Positions 1 through 12,443 are shown, counted from the first letter of the stretch. The stretch: 64,000 bases of DNA from Macrostomum hystrix (GCA_950097015.1 CATNEN010000030.1:4449001-4513000); one strand, 5' to 3'. The notes: generated by a model from the sequence alone, not told the origin. Made by a program: numbers and translations.

Positions 1-1140
1 AATCCAGCTGAGGGGGTAGAGCTGGACTGGCTGACCAATCCTTCATAGTTTGTTCACACTTTGCGTGTACTTGCAATCATTTTACATCGGCCTATGCTGT
101 AGTCCAACAGGCCAAGAACTGTTCATAAGCAACTGCATGCAACTATTGAATTTATTCGTGGCTTTATTTTGATCAGCTTTATAGAGCTTAAACAAGCACC
201 TTTTAGACGATTAAAACTAAGTGGCGTAGGAATGCAACTTACTATTGTCTAAAAATATGTCTACAAATTGTATCAAATATAGGGCAATCGTTTTTTATGG
301 TGTCTAGGGGCCATGGACTCTCGACTCAATGCACCATATTTTTTAACTCATTAGACTCATTTAACCTTAATGCAAGAAAAATATACCCAACTCTCTGCAA
401 AATACCCAGTTTTTCAGCTGTCGCAAATAATCTACATGTAAATTTTCGTGAATATTGCATGTGCCTAGATGTTCGGGAGTATACTCACGGGGTATTTTTT
501 CCTAATAAGCTATAAGCTAGCTACATTTGCTTGATGGTCTTACCATTCAGCAGAACGAAGACTATACACATGAAAGTAGTTTAATAGTTCTACACCGTCT
601 ATATTTTCTAGCAGATACTATTATTTATAGGCGATCGAAAACCATGTACTTACGCAAATCATGCATATATAGCATACCAAAATTTCTGGACAGTACCTCA
701 TATAAGTACACGGCATGCACGAAACACCAAAACTTTTTTCTCCGAACAAGTTTTAAATATACTTATTAACTATTCGACTACTATATTTACGCTGTATACA
801 TTCTGCAATAAGAACAATAGTCTGCGAAATGTGTGTGTGGATGTGTGTGTGTGGAACACGTAGGTAAAACTCCAGTACAAAAATGGCGTAATGTGAATTC
901 CATTTCTTAATTAGAAGCATGCACTGCCTGAAACCGTCATGAAGATGACGGTGCACCGGTTTATGTAAATACAGTATATATAGGATTCGAAAGTTGGGAC
1001 TAGTCAGCTGATCTGTTAGCAACGCAGGATCAGAGAAGAATTTCTTATTCGGAACAAACGGCACGTGATGATTCTAACTGATCTACCTATCCGCGAATTC
1101 CTAGCTAATTAAGAAATTCCTAAAAGATTCGCTGGCTGGA
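1..1140. other. Intergenic, AT-rich, no gene seen
   Basis: No convincing coding region: the open frames are short, AT-rich and lack splice context or family similarity. A short GT-rich microsatellite lies at about 828-853. Confidence 0.5.
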
Positions 1141-1144
1141 ACAA

Positions 1145-1166
1145 GTATATAAGCCGGATATATAAG
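1145..1166 (+). promoter_or_regulatory. Duplicated TATA-like motif
   Basis: The motif TATATAAGCC occurs twice, 13 bp apart, about 100 bp upstream of the first in-frame ATG of the gene at 1267. Position and spacing fit a core promoter. This is inference from motif and distance only. Confidence 0.35.
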
Positions 1167-1266
1167 CCACGCAGTTAAATAAGTGGAAAATTCTGGAAAG
1201 GATTTCAGAACGCTTGTTGAATACCTTTGGACAGCTCCACATATCAAAGCCAACGCTTCGCTAAGC

Positions 1267-3678
1267 ATGATGCTGTTTCTATTCGTAGTCGCATTTGCTA
1301 CACTTCAAATTCTTGAAGTTGCAGCTGTAGCAGCGAGTGAGACCGCCACACCATTGCACCAGGTATCCGTTTCGATCAGCAGTGCTCGATCAATTCTGTA
1401 CCACGGGATGCAGGTTCCAGTGTTTCAAAATACAGGCAGCATCGGCTCGGGGCGATATTTCTTCCCACCCTTGGCTCTACTGGACTGTAGCTCAATGCGC
1501 ATCATTAATTCTGGCGATACCTCTGCCGACGATAGCAGCGAGAAAGTTGCGGTTGGCACCTCACTGCCTGTCGTTGCTCTGCTTCGTCTGTCAGTCCTGT
1601 TGTGGACAGATGAATTCCTGACTGCAGCTCGTGCCCAGCTTGGAGGTGATGCCAGAGCGGACGAGACCTCCATTCACGTGGAACTAATGCCCTTGACTGA
1701 GCTTACCTTGAATTGGTCGACCCAGGCTGATCGATGGCTTGGGAATGGCTTTAAGCAAAGATTCCGCCTGGTCTATGCCTGGCAGGACGCACAACGGCCG
1801 CTAGCGCGGGCTAACTTTGCCGTATCTTGCGCAAGCCGGTCGGACTGTGAGCAGCTACTGGCACAGTTAGGTGACACAGATTCTGCAGGCCTCATCTTCG
1901 ATCTAAAATACCGCATCAGGTGTGACAGCCAGCGACGTATCTCTGCAACTCTAGCAAGCCGTCACCTGCTTCGATCTCCGCTGTTCACACACTTGTATCG
2001 CTTCGGTGCAAAGTCATCTGGCATTGTTCTTGCTTCAGAGGCGACAGTTGACCAGTTAGCTGTCGAAATGCGTCGGGCTTCACTTGATGATCTGCAAGAA
2101 CAGCAGGCGGGCGAGCAGCGGGCTGACAGCGTAGATCCTGTGGCACTCAGCGCCCTGCTGGCCGACGCCGGAAGTCTTTTGCGCCGCGTGCCTGTCAAAG
2201 GTGCCGGCCTGACCCAGTGGGCTGAACGAGTATTCTGGCAGCCCTCACCTAACAGCAGAGGGCTGGCCTCCAGCGCTGCCAGTGCTGCGCTCCGACCCGA
2301 TCGACTGGCCAGCCTGTTCAACCGGCTGTTTTCTACTGAAGTCGGCGGGCCACCAAAGCTCGTTCGTCCGACATCTGCCTCAAGCAGTCTGGTCGCAAGT
2401 CTGGAAAGTGAAGGTGATTTGCCTTCAGGTGCAGGGGCTCTGATACGCCAGTTCCTTGCTACTCACAACCGCCCTGGAGCTGAACCAATTCGTGTCGAAG
2501 ATGTTTCCGAGCTTGCCTCGTCTCTCGGCAGTGCTGTGGCTTGGAATGCCTCCAGCATTCGATTCGTACCGTCACCAAATGTCCAGCTGTACCAACTCGA
2601 TACCGGGCGGCTGCTCAGCTTAGGAACCTTTGCTGTCCGCGATGTCTTGCTCCATTATAGAGTTTCAGAGCAGCGGGATCATGTAGTACCGCTTTGCCGC
2701 GCCGTCCACAGCTCGGCTGACTATACGACAGCCACATGGACTGCCCAAGCAGAAATGATGCGCAAGCGCTACGAGCAGCTACTACGACGGGCGAATAATG
2801 CATCGAATGAACTGCAACGCATCGCATCAGCACTAACCAGTGCTCGAGCCGAGTCTGGGCCTCACACATCTGTAGGTTACATTTTTTGCCCACCAAGGCA
2901 TGCAAAAAACTCATTTGAATTGAAGTTTGCTTGAAAGAATGCTAAAAGGCAGCCTGTGGCTTAATCTGAATCCGCAGCGAGGCCACATTCATTTGGGGCG
3001 CGGAGAAAAGGCTTGGGCACTTGTCGTAGCGTCTTTAAATCCGGAGATGTGCTCGTCTGCATGGAGTGTGTGCCTGTGTGATAGCTATATGTCTGTGTGT
3101 ACTCTGCAGGATCAGGAGAGAGTCATATTGTTGCTGGGGGTCGAGTGTCACGAAATGCAGCTTCAAAGCGCCTTTGGCCCCTGCTAGAGCTTATCATAAC
3201 CTCGTACTACGAGTATCATGTGCAGTTTTTTATCGATTTTTATCTCACTTTTTTTGGAATTTTTATCAAATCAATCTTATTTGTTATCGATGACGCAACC
3301 CTGCTACAGGTGCGTCATCGTTCGGCTGAAGATTCTTCAGCTCCGTACCCTGCCGCTGACGAAGACGGGACTTCGCTCGACGCGCTACGGCTGCAGCTTC
3401 AAACTCTCTCCGGTGCCGTCAATGGATCCGTGAATGACGCCGAAGAAGCCTGGCAGCGTCAGTTCGCGGGATCCTTCTGTATCTTAGCAAACTCGGGCCC
3501 GCCACCCAGGGGTATGACCTGCCGCACCATCTCATTCGTGATCCCGAAGTCCTCTCTACGTAAGGGCAAGATCTTCAATCGGCAGGTCCGCGTCGGCACT
3601 GGCACGGCTGGGCAGAACCTGATTGAGCCGCACGGAAAACGTTTTTTCCGCGTTCAGTTGCGCGGCTGCTGCAAGTGA
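1267..3678 (+). CDS. Unrecognised secreted protein, two exons
   Basis: Exons 1267-2871 and 3310-3678 join in phase 0 (donor GTAGGT at 2872, acceptor CTGCTACAG ending at 3309), giving about 657 residues. The open frame extends back to a GTG at 1183, but the first ATG pair is at 1267 and 1270 and starts a good signal peptide (MMLFLFVVAFATLQILEVAA), so I chose it. The mature protein is rich in Ala, Ser, Leu and Arg with scattered cysteines, has no second clear membrane segment, and ends in a basic Arg/Lys-rich region (RGCCK). I do not recognise the family. Likely secreted or luminal. An AATAAA at 3742-3747 lies 64 bp past the stop and supports the gene end. The intron carries a SINE-like repeat. 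Confidence 0.7.
2950..3215 (+). repeat. SINE-like repeat in intron
   Basis: Lies inside the intron of the secreted-protein gene. It shares several blocks in the same order with 36580-36945: TCCGCAG, then a CATTCATTTGG-type block, a GT-rich stretch around GTGTGCCTG, then a GGTCnAGTGTCACnAAAT block. The match is patchy, so it is an old copy or a related family. Confidence 0.4.
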
Positions 3679-3741
3679 ACAGGTTTGCTATAAACTGCAT
3701 CCCACGTGAAGATGAAGACAGTTTGAATTGCTACTTATTAC

Positions 3742-3747
3742 AATAAA
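3742..3747 (+). terminator. Polyadenylation signal AATAAA
   Basis: Canonical hexamer 64 bp downstream of the stop codon at 3676-3678. Confidence 0.6.
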
Positions 3748-3759
3748 AACAAGACTTTG

Positions 3760-6425
3760 AATTCAGAAAATTTTTTAACAAAAAACTTGCTAAGCCTATT
3801 TTATTACTGAACGTTCAGTTGAATCCCATTTGATACCATTGGGACATAGATTTAGACAGCTATGAGTTTTTTTATTGTTGCAACAATAAATATACTGAGT
3901 TCATACCCTGTGCGATTCAATGTCATCCATGCGATCGCAGGCCCTGCTTGAAGCTTCTTTCCCATTGGATGCATTGAATGCTGGAGCAGCTATCGGTACA
4001 GGGAGCAAACTACGCCATCAGTACCCCTCAAATTGCTGCATATATTACGTTGATTGGGAATTTTAGGCCCTCTTATTTTCCTCATGCCACCTGATACCGT
4101 TTCGAACAACTTCTGAAGCATCGATTTCAAAGTGAGCCAGCAATCAAAGTCAAACGATTGGCTTCCTAATGCAAATATTTTGAATCTATTTAAAAAATAT
4201 GCCTTCCACTTCAAATTGCCTTGAAACATTAAAGGTAGGGGTCCACCCAAAAATCGTTAACGACTGGAACAAGGCTATAAAGTACATTGTCCATGGCAAT
4301 TAGTAAAGTGAGCGCATATTTATGAAATATGAAATTGCTTAGTGACACAAGCACTAGCAACTGCTTATACTCGTATTTTCCTGCCAGATTGCATGTTTGA
4401 ATTTGAATGGCCCACGCAATTCGAATCATGCTTTGCGATGACAGGTTCAATTATGATGTGATTATTGTTGTGGCAAGCACTGACATCAATAAAGTTACAG
4501 AGAGTAAACTTGTCCTGACGTGACCTTCCTGTACTTGCATTTAAGACTTGGACTTAATGATTCGATGCGGACCCAAGCTTGAATTGTGTTAATTGCCAAT
4601 AAGGAGATGGAATCAGGTAAAAATCAGGTAAAAAACCTGAAAGTTCGAAGTGCTTCGTCACGGAGATGTGAATTCCGTCGTAATATTTAGTCGATTTTCT
4701 CTCTGCTTTTTTCATATGAAGCAAAAGGGGTTAACATTTGAAGAAAGTCAATACAATTCTGCGATCAATACACGTCCCGCTAGCTTTCAAAAGCTAGTAC
4801 CAATCTAGAATCAGTACTGGAATCAGTACCTAAGTCTCGCCGGCTTTCATATTCCCCGTATCGCACTCGGTTCACTCGATCAGCCTAAAAAGCCGGGCAC
4901 GTGACGCGAGCCACGACCGGTCGTGCCACGGTTGTCCTCATCGAACTGGATCACTGGGTCCAAGGCGCTTCCAAAGATCTCCATGCCGGACGTTCGCTTG
5001 AGAGCCGCATCCTCCTGGTGAGCGAAACCTGGATATTCTTTATCGGCAAGCTCGTTTCGCCAGGGACGAGCGCTGGCCAGGGCTGAAACTATGAGGGATT
5101 TTTACTAAGGTACAACTATGATACACTTTAAGAAACTTTCTAGTTTGAAATGTTGTTGTAACTGTTGGGATTATATTGTTAATTATTATCGCATGGGCCG
5201 TTATGGATTGGCCATAGAGGTTTATACAGAGAAATGCTAGTTGTCCTTGTCAGCAGGGTCTTCGACAAGAATCGGTGAAAATCTCCACAATGCTGACGTC
5301 GGGTGGCTTTAAAAGTTAGTTCATTGTTAAGGGCGGAAAACATTAATTCATATGGTAGGCTTTTACGAAAATTGGTCAATCGGTTTGGGAGCTATCGTGC
5401 AGTAGGCAGTGGGTATTTGAAATATCCCTCGTTGTCTGTTCCAGGAGGAAAATAGCGTGGTCTTTCTACTGTTAAGAGCTGATCGGTCACTCCCATAGTT
5501 TGAAACTCTCACCAAAAAGGTCGACCTAAAAGCCATAGACGACGGGAACTGCATGCTGTCACGATTGGATGCCTCTCATTCCCACGAAACAGCACCACAA
5601 TAAAATTGCCAAAATCTCAATCATTTAAGTGCAAACTCGAAGTAGAACTTACTGAAAGCAAAGATGTACACAATTTTGACCAGAAGCTTTGCAGTAGCCA
5701 TCGAAATTGACGCGTGCACAGTAAAATAGACTGTCACGCACGTACGAGCATTTAATATTGCAGCAAATAGTTTATTGAGAAGAGAGTATCTAACGTGCCG
5801 TGCAACGGTTTTATAGAGATTTTTAAAATTAGCTGCTGGCCGCTTAATTATGGCTTGCAATTGGTGTTGGTCTCTAGCCCAATGGGAATAAACGTTTATG
5901 CACTTCAAGGACTTTAGAACGCGTTTTTCAATGATCAGTGACTTCTCTTTAATCCATTCAGCAATGCCTTACAAAGAACTCGACAATTTAAGCTGTTATT
6001 TAACTGGCATTTAAGCTGACGCTCGCAATTAGTCAAATAGAGCCCCGGGTATCAGATGACAAAGATCAAAGCTAGCAAAATCTATATAACAAAAACGAAA
6101 TTTTCAAAATTGCGACACGATTACTTCCTTTGGTGGGCATTGCATTCGATTTGGTAAGGAACAAATAACTGCGCGCAATTGTTTAACGATATATGAATTA
6201 CACGGAACACCATCTATTCGAAAATCCGAAAAATAGTAACAAAGAATAAAGAAGCGATGAAGTGCAGTTTATTGCGGGAGTAAAAGCGAAATATGAGCAT
6301 ACAAAAAGCACGAAAAAATCTAGAAACTCTTCTGGGTGGAAACGTAAAAAGTGTTTTTCTTAATTTCTTTAGACGCAACAATGCTCAATACGGCCGGATC
6401 ATTAGTGATAAAAGTTCACTTTATA
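3760..6425. other. Intergenic, with one GC-rich open island
   Basis: Mostly AT-rich without supported genes. A GC-rich island at about 4895-5086 is open on the + strand (it contains ATVVLIELDHWVQG) and has a GTGAGC donor-like site after position 5016. It may be an isolated exon, but no acceptor, partner exon or family was found. Confidence 0.35.
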
Positions 6426-6430
6426 AAGCT

Positions 6431-6436
6431 TTTATT
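6431..6436 (-). terminator. Polyadenylation signal AATAAA for MCTP
   Basis: On the minus strand AATAAA starts only 11 nt past the TGA at 6447-6449, implying a 3' UTR of a few tens of bases. Confidence 0.45.
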
Positions 6437-6446
6437 AGAATATGTA

Positions 6447-8701
6447 TCACGGTGGAGGCAGTACCCGGGTACGCTCCAAATCAATATCGGACGGGACCCG
6501 GGACAGCAGGTTGAGCAGCTCGTTGCTGTCATCAGCGTCCGGCCGGAGTAGCCGCTTGCTAAATTTGTTGACACCCCAAGCCAGCGCAAGCAGCCGCAGA
6601 GGCAGAAAACCAAGAATCAGAGCGGCTGAGGCCAGAAGAATGGCGACGAGGCAGGTGATGCGAGGCTCACGCCACTGCATCAGGTTGCGTAGTCTCTCAG
6701 CACCAGAGGCTGCAGCGTCCAGGCCGTCTTGCAGACGCAGCAGGAGCTCCTGAGCTGCGCGGGCGCGTTCTAGCCAGGATCTTTCGTCGATGTCACCTTC
6801 ATCGTCCGATCCAGCGGTCGTTTCATCAGCTGGCAAGTCGGAGCCGCTGGGATTGTAAGATTTCTGGATTTCTGGGCCGGTGTCTGTCATCTGCTTGCTC
6901 AGGTTGACGAGGAGCAAAGCTAGCGGCACCAGAGGCAACATGAACGGTTGCAGATTCCACACAATGGCCACATAGCAAGCCAGGGCCGTTGAACTCCGCA
7001 CTGGATCCTCCCAATGAAAGCAGCTGCTAGCGAAGGCGCCTAACTTGCTGAGGGTTTCAATAACAGTAATGCATCTGCGTGTGTCCCTCCGCACTAGTCG
7101 CAGTCGGAGCTTTGGCTCCGTTAGGCCCCACAGACGTGGCTCCTTGGGCTCGATGGTTCGTACTGCGGCACCCAACCAGCTGTAGCGGAGTCGAGTCTCA
7201 AGCTTCAGTCGACCGCCAGTCCAAGCTTCTAAACGCTTATCCTTCAAGCCGTACCAACCTGTCTGCTTGCCACGTGTATCAGCGTTTTCTAGGAGTTGCG
7301 GCAGGCGAAGCGTTAGCCGGCCCAGGAGTTGCGGCGGCGACTGGCGTTTGTTTTCTTCGTAGACGGACAGCTCCAGCTCTGAGTGAAGGTCGCGCACGCG
7401 GAACTTGAGCTCCCGGCAATAACGGCGAGGCTCTGTCCCGTTGCTTTGCTTTGACTCCGAATCAATCACATGGGTGCTCAGTTGTGAGTTGTTCAATCGC
7501 AAGGTGCAGAAAATTGCACCGGCGTTGCCACCCGACTTCACCCGTTCGGCGTCTAAAATTCGAACCGCCAGATATCCGATGCCACCATCTAACTTAAAAC
7601 TGTCTTCCTCATCTTCCATCTTTGCGTTTCCGATTCCATCCGCCTGGCTGGCCGGCAGAAAGTCCAGGATTAGGCGCACAGTGGGACCACCCGTTGGGTA
7701 GTCCAACAGTGGTGCCGCGATAAGATCCCCTCCTGATGCGGACGGGGCATCTGGAAGTGCAACTCGGGCCCTGCCGACCAGGATATCTTGGCTGGTAAGA
7801 TGTCGCTCAAAGATGCACACATCAAGCTGTTGCTGCTGGTTTTCTTGCTGTCCTTCAGGTGAAGGAATTTTCGATGGAACAGTCATGCGCAGCTCCTCAT
7901 CCCAGATGTGGCCTCGACGGGTGAGGCGACTGCGGCATAGCTGATCGCCCAGCTGCAGTTGCGCATAGAGCGGGCGTGAACACGACTGAAAGGTTTCCTC
8001 GCCATCCAAGCCGAAGCTGAAGAGGCCGACAACATCGATCAGGCCCACGGTCAGGATTGACTCCGGCATGGTAGCCGGCTCCAGTGAGGCAGCAGGAGCC
8101 TGCAGATTTAGCTCAGCCGTGAAGTGCAGATCACCCATAGAGGCCTCCCTGGCCAGACCGGTTTCATCTGACAGCGGCAGGCGCAGGCTGAGCTGCTGGC
8201 CCGGACACAGAGCGGCCAACGGCAGCAGGCATCGACCCATGTAGTCGTCCCGTGGGCTCAGCGCGTCCCAGTCATAGACACGAAGCTCCAAGTCGCCATT
8301 GAGATGATCAAGCCTGAACTCGAATTTCTGGATAGAAACGGAGGCAAGATATTCATTTGATTCAGCGGATTTACGGATTGCAGAAGTACAGATAAGAAAT
8401 TCTACTTAAAGTAATGTTAGCAGTTAATAGTTGGGATTAATTTTGATATACAAGAGGTGTCTCGGTCAAGGTAAGTATACTACTAGTCCGCTCGTTTGTC
8501 AACGCCTCACTTCTATGCAATAGAAAAATAAGCCAAGGTATTCACCTCATCCCAGGATGGCTCCAGGCACTGCCGAATGACCCGACTCTTTCCGAGCTGT
8601 TTGTCTGCTGCACAGAAGACGACATAGGGATCGCTGCTTCCTGACAAGTCCCGGACAACCAGTCCGCTGCCTTTGATGAGGCAGATCTGCAGCCTGTACA
8701 T
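6447..8701 (-). CDS. MCTP: MCTP: multiple C2 domain and transmembrane protein
   Basis: Exons 8546-8701 and 6447-8327 (minus) join in phase 0 and give about 678 residues. C2A (about 1-125) keeps the calcium-ligand aspartates: D18 and D24 in loop 1, and D71, D73, D79 and D80 in loop 3 (VYDWDALSPRDDYMG). C2B (about 142-265) and C2C (about 302-435) keep the fold pattern, but most loop acids are gone (VYEENKR in C2C). The C-terminus has two hydrophobic hairpins with an acidic linker (SDDEGDIDE) and the family-typical ending NELLNLLSRVPSD. MCTPs are ER/endosome membrane proteins with roles in neurotransmission and lipid handling. The ATG at 8701 opens directly into C2A strand 1, so this is a short form or an upstream exon was missed. 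An acceptor-like TTCAG lies 5 nt before the ATG and could be a cis or trans splice site. Confidence 0.92.
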
Positions 8702-9305
8702 ATTTTCTGAACGGCAGTACCAGGATTCTTTGCTTTTCGATTGTTTGAGAGAGTGGATCGTGGCTCACAGCAGGATATTGTTGGATATTGGATATTGCCA
8801 CAACGTTTTTGTTGCTTATTGACAAATAAAACGCCAAGTAAGCATGTATGAGATGACTCACTCGATCGGCTAGCTGACTGGCTGTGCATTCCTGAAATTT
8901 GTAAAGCCCAGAATTTTAATTGACCTGCTGTACGTGCCAAGGACTGTAGCGAATGTACATGTAGATGTACACTGGGCCAAGATCTGCAATTTTAGACAAA
9001 CGTGGTGGAGTCAAATTTTCAGCTATCGATAGCCTCGGTAATAAACAGGTGCAAGCACATAGAGCACCTGTACATTCAGAAAATCAACCCGTCTTGACAC
9101 GGACTGCAGTATATACCAATTTTTCGATTACGTCCGATAAGTTTGCGAATCACAATCTTTCCAAGTAAAATTGCACATACAAAATATCTTCATCGCATGA
9201 TATATGAACCATTGTGATTTTGTTCTGCACATGAATATATAGTACGATATGACCATGCAGCTATCAGTGAGGTATCGGTGGGGCAGAGCGTAGTTCACGC
9301 TCGTA
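8702..9305. other. Intergenic, nothing supported
   Basis: Only short incidental open frames. It lies between the MCTP 5' end and the satellite. Confidence 0.5.
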
Positions 9306-11752
9306 GAGTATGTGGGGCAGTTGCAGTGTCTGTGGGGCAGTTGCAGTGTGGGTGGGGCAGTTGCAGTGACTGTGGGGCAGTTGCAGTGTTGGTGGGGCAG
9401 TTGCAGTGTTGGTGGGGCAGTTGCAGTGACTGTGGGGCAGTTGCAGTGTCTGTGGGGCAGTTGCAGTGTTGGTGGGGCAGTTGCAGTGACTGTGGGGCAG
9501 TTGCAGTGTTGGTGGGGCAGTTGCAGTGTCTGTGGGGCAGTTGCAGTGCCTGTGGGGCAGTTGCAGTGTTGGTGGGGCAGTTGCAGTGACTGTGGGGCAG
9601 TTGCAGTGTTGGTGGGGCAGTTGCAGTGTCTGTGGGGCAGTTGCAGTGTCTGTGGGGCAGTTGCAGTGTTGGTGGGGCAGTTGCAGTGACTGTGGGGCAG
9701 TTGCAGTGTTGGTGGGGCAGTTGCAGTGTCTGTGGGGCAGTTGCAGTGCCTGTGGGGCAGTTGCAGTGTTGGTGGGGCAGTTGCAGTGACTGTGGGGCAG
9801 TTGCAGTGTTGGTGGGGCAGTTGCAGTGTCTGTGGGGCAGTTGCAGTGTCTGTGGGGCAGTTGCAGTGTTGGTGGGGCAGTTGCAGTGCCTGTGGGGCAG
9901 TTGCAGTGTCTGTGGGGCAGTTGCAGTGACTGTGGGGCAGTTGCAGTGACTGTGGGGCAGTTGCAGTGTTGGTGGGGCAGTTGCAGTGACTGTGGGGCAG
10001 TTGCAGTGTTGGTGGGGCAGTTGCAGTGTTGGTGGGGCAGTTGCAGTGCCTGTGGGGCAGTTGCAGTGTTGGTGGGGCAGTTGCAGTGACTGTGGGGCAG
10101 TTGCAGTGTTGGTGGGGCAGTTGCAGTGTCTGTGGGGCAGTTGCAGTGTCTGTGGGGCAGTTGCAGTGTTGGTGGGGCAGTTGCAGTGCCTGTGGGGCAG
10201 TTGCAGTGTTGGTGGGGCAGTTGCAGTGCCTGTGGGGCAGTTGCAGTGTCTGTGGGGCAGTTGCAGTGTTGGTGGGGCAGTTGCAGTGCCTGTGGGGCAG
10301 TTGCAGTGACTGTGGGGCAGTTGCAGTGACTGTGGGGCAGTTGCAGTGACTGTGGGGCAGTTGCAGTGACTGTGGGGCAGTTGCAGTGTTGGTGGGGCAG
10401 TTGCAGTGTCTGTGGGGCAGTTGCAGTGCCTGTGGGGCAGTTGCAGTGTTGGTGGGGCAGTTGCAGTGACTGTGGGGCAGTTGCAGTGTTGGTGGGGCAG
10501 TTGCAGTGTCTGTGGGGCAGTTGCAGTGTCTGTGGGGCAGTTGCAGTGTTGGTGGGGCAGTTGCAGTGCCTGTGGGGCAGTTGCAGTGTCTGTGGGGCAG
10601 TTGCAGTGACTGTGGGGCAGTTGCAGTGACTGTGGGGCAGTTGCAGTGTTGGTGGGGCAGTTGCAGTGTTGGTGGGGCAGTTGCAGTGTCTGTGGGGCAG
10701 TTGCAGTGTCTGTGGGGCAGTTGCAGTGTTGGTGGGGCAGTTGCAGTGCCTGTGGGGCAGTTGCAGTGTCTGTGGGGCAGTTGCAGTGACTGTGGGGCAG
10801 TTGCAGTGACTGTGGGGCAGTTGCAGTGTTGGTGGGGCAGTTGCAGTGACTGTGGGGCAGTTGCAGTGTTGGTGGGGCAGTTGCAGTGTTGGTGGGGCAG
10901 TTGCAGTGTTGGTGGGGCAGTTGCAGTGACTGTGGGGCAGTTGCAGTGTTGGTGGGGCAGTTGCAGTGTCTGTGGGGCAGTTGCAGTGTCTGTGGGGCAG
11001 TTGCAGTGTTGGTGGGGCAGTTGCAGTGCCTGTGGGGCAGTTGCAGTGTTGGTGGGGCAGTTGCAGTGTCTGTGGGGCAGTTGCAGTGTCTGTGGGGCAG
11101 TTGCAGTGTTGGTGGGGCAGTTGCAGTGCCTGTGGGGCAGTTGCAGTGTCTGTGGGGCAGTTGCAGTGACTGTGGGGCAGTTGCAGTGACTGTGGGGCAG
11201 TTGCAGTGTTGGTGGGGCAGTTGCAGTGTCTGTGGGGCAGTTGCAGTGTCTGTGGGGCAGTTGCAGTGTTGGTGGGGCAGTTGCAGTGCCTGTGGGGCAG
11301 TTGCAGTGTCTGTGGGGCAGTTGCAGTGACTGTGGGGCAGTTGCAGTGACTGTGGGGCAGTTGCAGTGTTGGTGGGGCAGTTGCAGTGTCTGTGGGGCAG
11401 TTGCAGTGCCTGTGGGGCAGTTGCAGTGTTGGTGGGGCAGTTGCAGTGACTGTGGGGCAGTTGCAGTGTTGGTGGGGCAGTTGCAGTGTCTGTGGGGCAG
11501 TTGCAGTGTCTGTGGGGCAGTTGCAGTGTTGGTGGGGCAGTTGCAGTGCCTGTGGGGCAGTTGCAGTGTCTGTGGGGCAGTTGCAGTGACTGTGGGGCAG
11601 TTGCAGTGACTGTGGGGCAGTTGCAGTGTTGGTGGGGCAGTTGCAGTGTTGGTGGGGCAGTTGCAGTGTCTGTGGGGCAGTTGCAGTGTCTGTGGGGCAG
11701 TTGCAGTGTTGGTGGGGCAGTTGCAGTGCCTGTGGGGCAGTTGCAGTGTATG
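9306..11752. repeat. 20-bp tandem satellite, about 121 units
   Basis: The unit is TTGCAGTG-NNN-GTGGGGCAG. The 17 flanking bases are nearly invariant and the three variable bases are almost always TCT, TTG, ACT or CCT (one TGG near the left end). Both terminal units carry a TAT variant. Counting by 20 bp from 9321 gives 121 full units. Because 20 is not a multiple of 3, forward frames read a 20-residue repeat and stop only where an ACT unit puts TGA in frame, so I treat those frames as artefacts. A recurring order of variant units shows higher-order structure. Confidence 0.97.
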
Positions 11753-11759
11753 TGGGATC

Positions 11760-12440
11760 AGTTGTATTTAAATCACAGAATCACATTTTTAAAATGGAGG
11801 TCTAACTTTGCGCTAGCAATAAACTACTCGTAAATTCGCCTAATTGAGAGCAAAGTATGCACAAAAAATTAGTCGAGTAATCACAAGCAGAAGTCCGAGT
11901 TTGTACATTGAAGACGTTAGCTTACGAGTTAGTGAGCCAGCAAAAGAGAGCCCGTATTTTGAGCGAATAACTGAGCGCAGCTGGGTGCTGCACCGTTCCA
12001 GAGCAACAAGTTTCTCAAAGCTTCTCCTGCCTGGCCTGCTCAGCCTCGCCGTATCATAAAGCCCATAATGTGTCACTTTTGCCCTCCCTCTGCCGCCCAG
12101 CCCGACAAGAGCAAAGGCTGGAGTCCCACACGATAGACATGAGAATATATACAGATGAGAGATGTGCTGCATAGGGCCCACACAGCTCAGTGCTCAGTCC
12201 GAGTCTGTCATGGAAAACCCACTTCATTGTGTATGAAGTGAGGGGGCAAGTGCAAGCAGACGAGAGCTCGTTCACATACAAGCGGTGCCCATATATTATG
12301 AGCAGACAGTGCCCGCCCAGACGTCTATTGCCGACCCACCCAGCCAGCAGTGTGTGAGGTGAGCAGTGTATCGTCTGTGAACTTGTTGCTAGGGTCTACA
12401 GAGAGCTTGCGAACATCTCAAAGACAGTCAGACCGGCCTA
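11760..12440. other. Probable promoter and 5' UTR of next gene
   Basis: No coding sequence is supported. The region precedes the ATG at 12444. Canonical GTGAG strings near 12356 could mark an untranslated exon, but none can be confirmed. Confidence 0.35.
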
Positions 12441-12443
12441 GCT

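Noticed and set aside
1183-1266. Upstream extension of the secreted-protein frame from 1183
   Set aside because: It begins with GTG, not ATG, and would put 28 residues before the signal peptide.
1183-2934. PIG-S or another GPI-transamidase subunit for the first gene
   Set aside because: Compared by eye with the known family; the sequence and membrane layout do not agree.
9278-11833. Many long + strand open frames across 9.3-11.8 kb with GAVAV and VGQLQC repeats
   Set aside because: They follow from a 20-bp unit lacking stops in most frames. All three frames are open equally and end where an ACT unit makes TGA.
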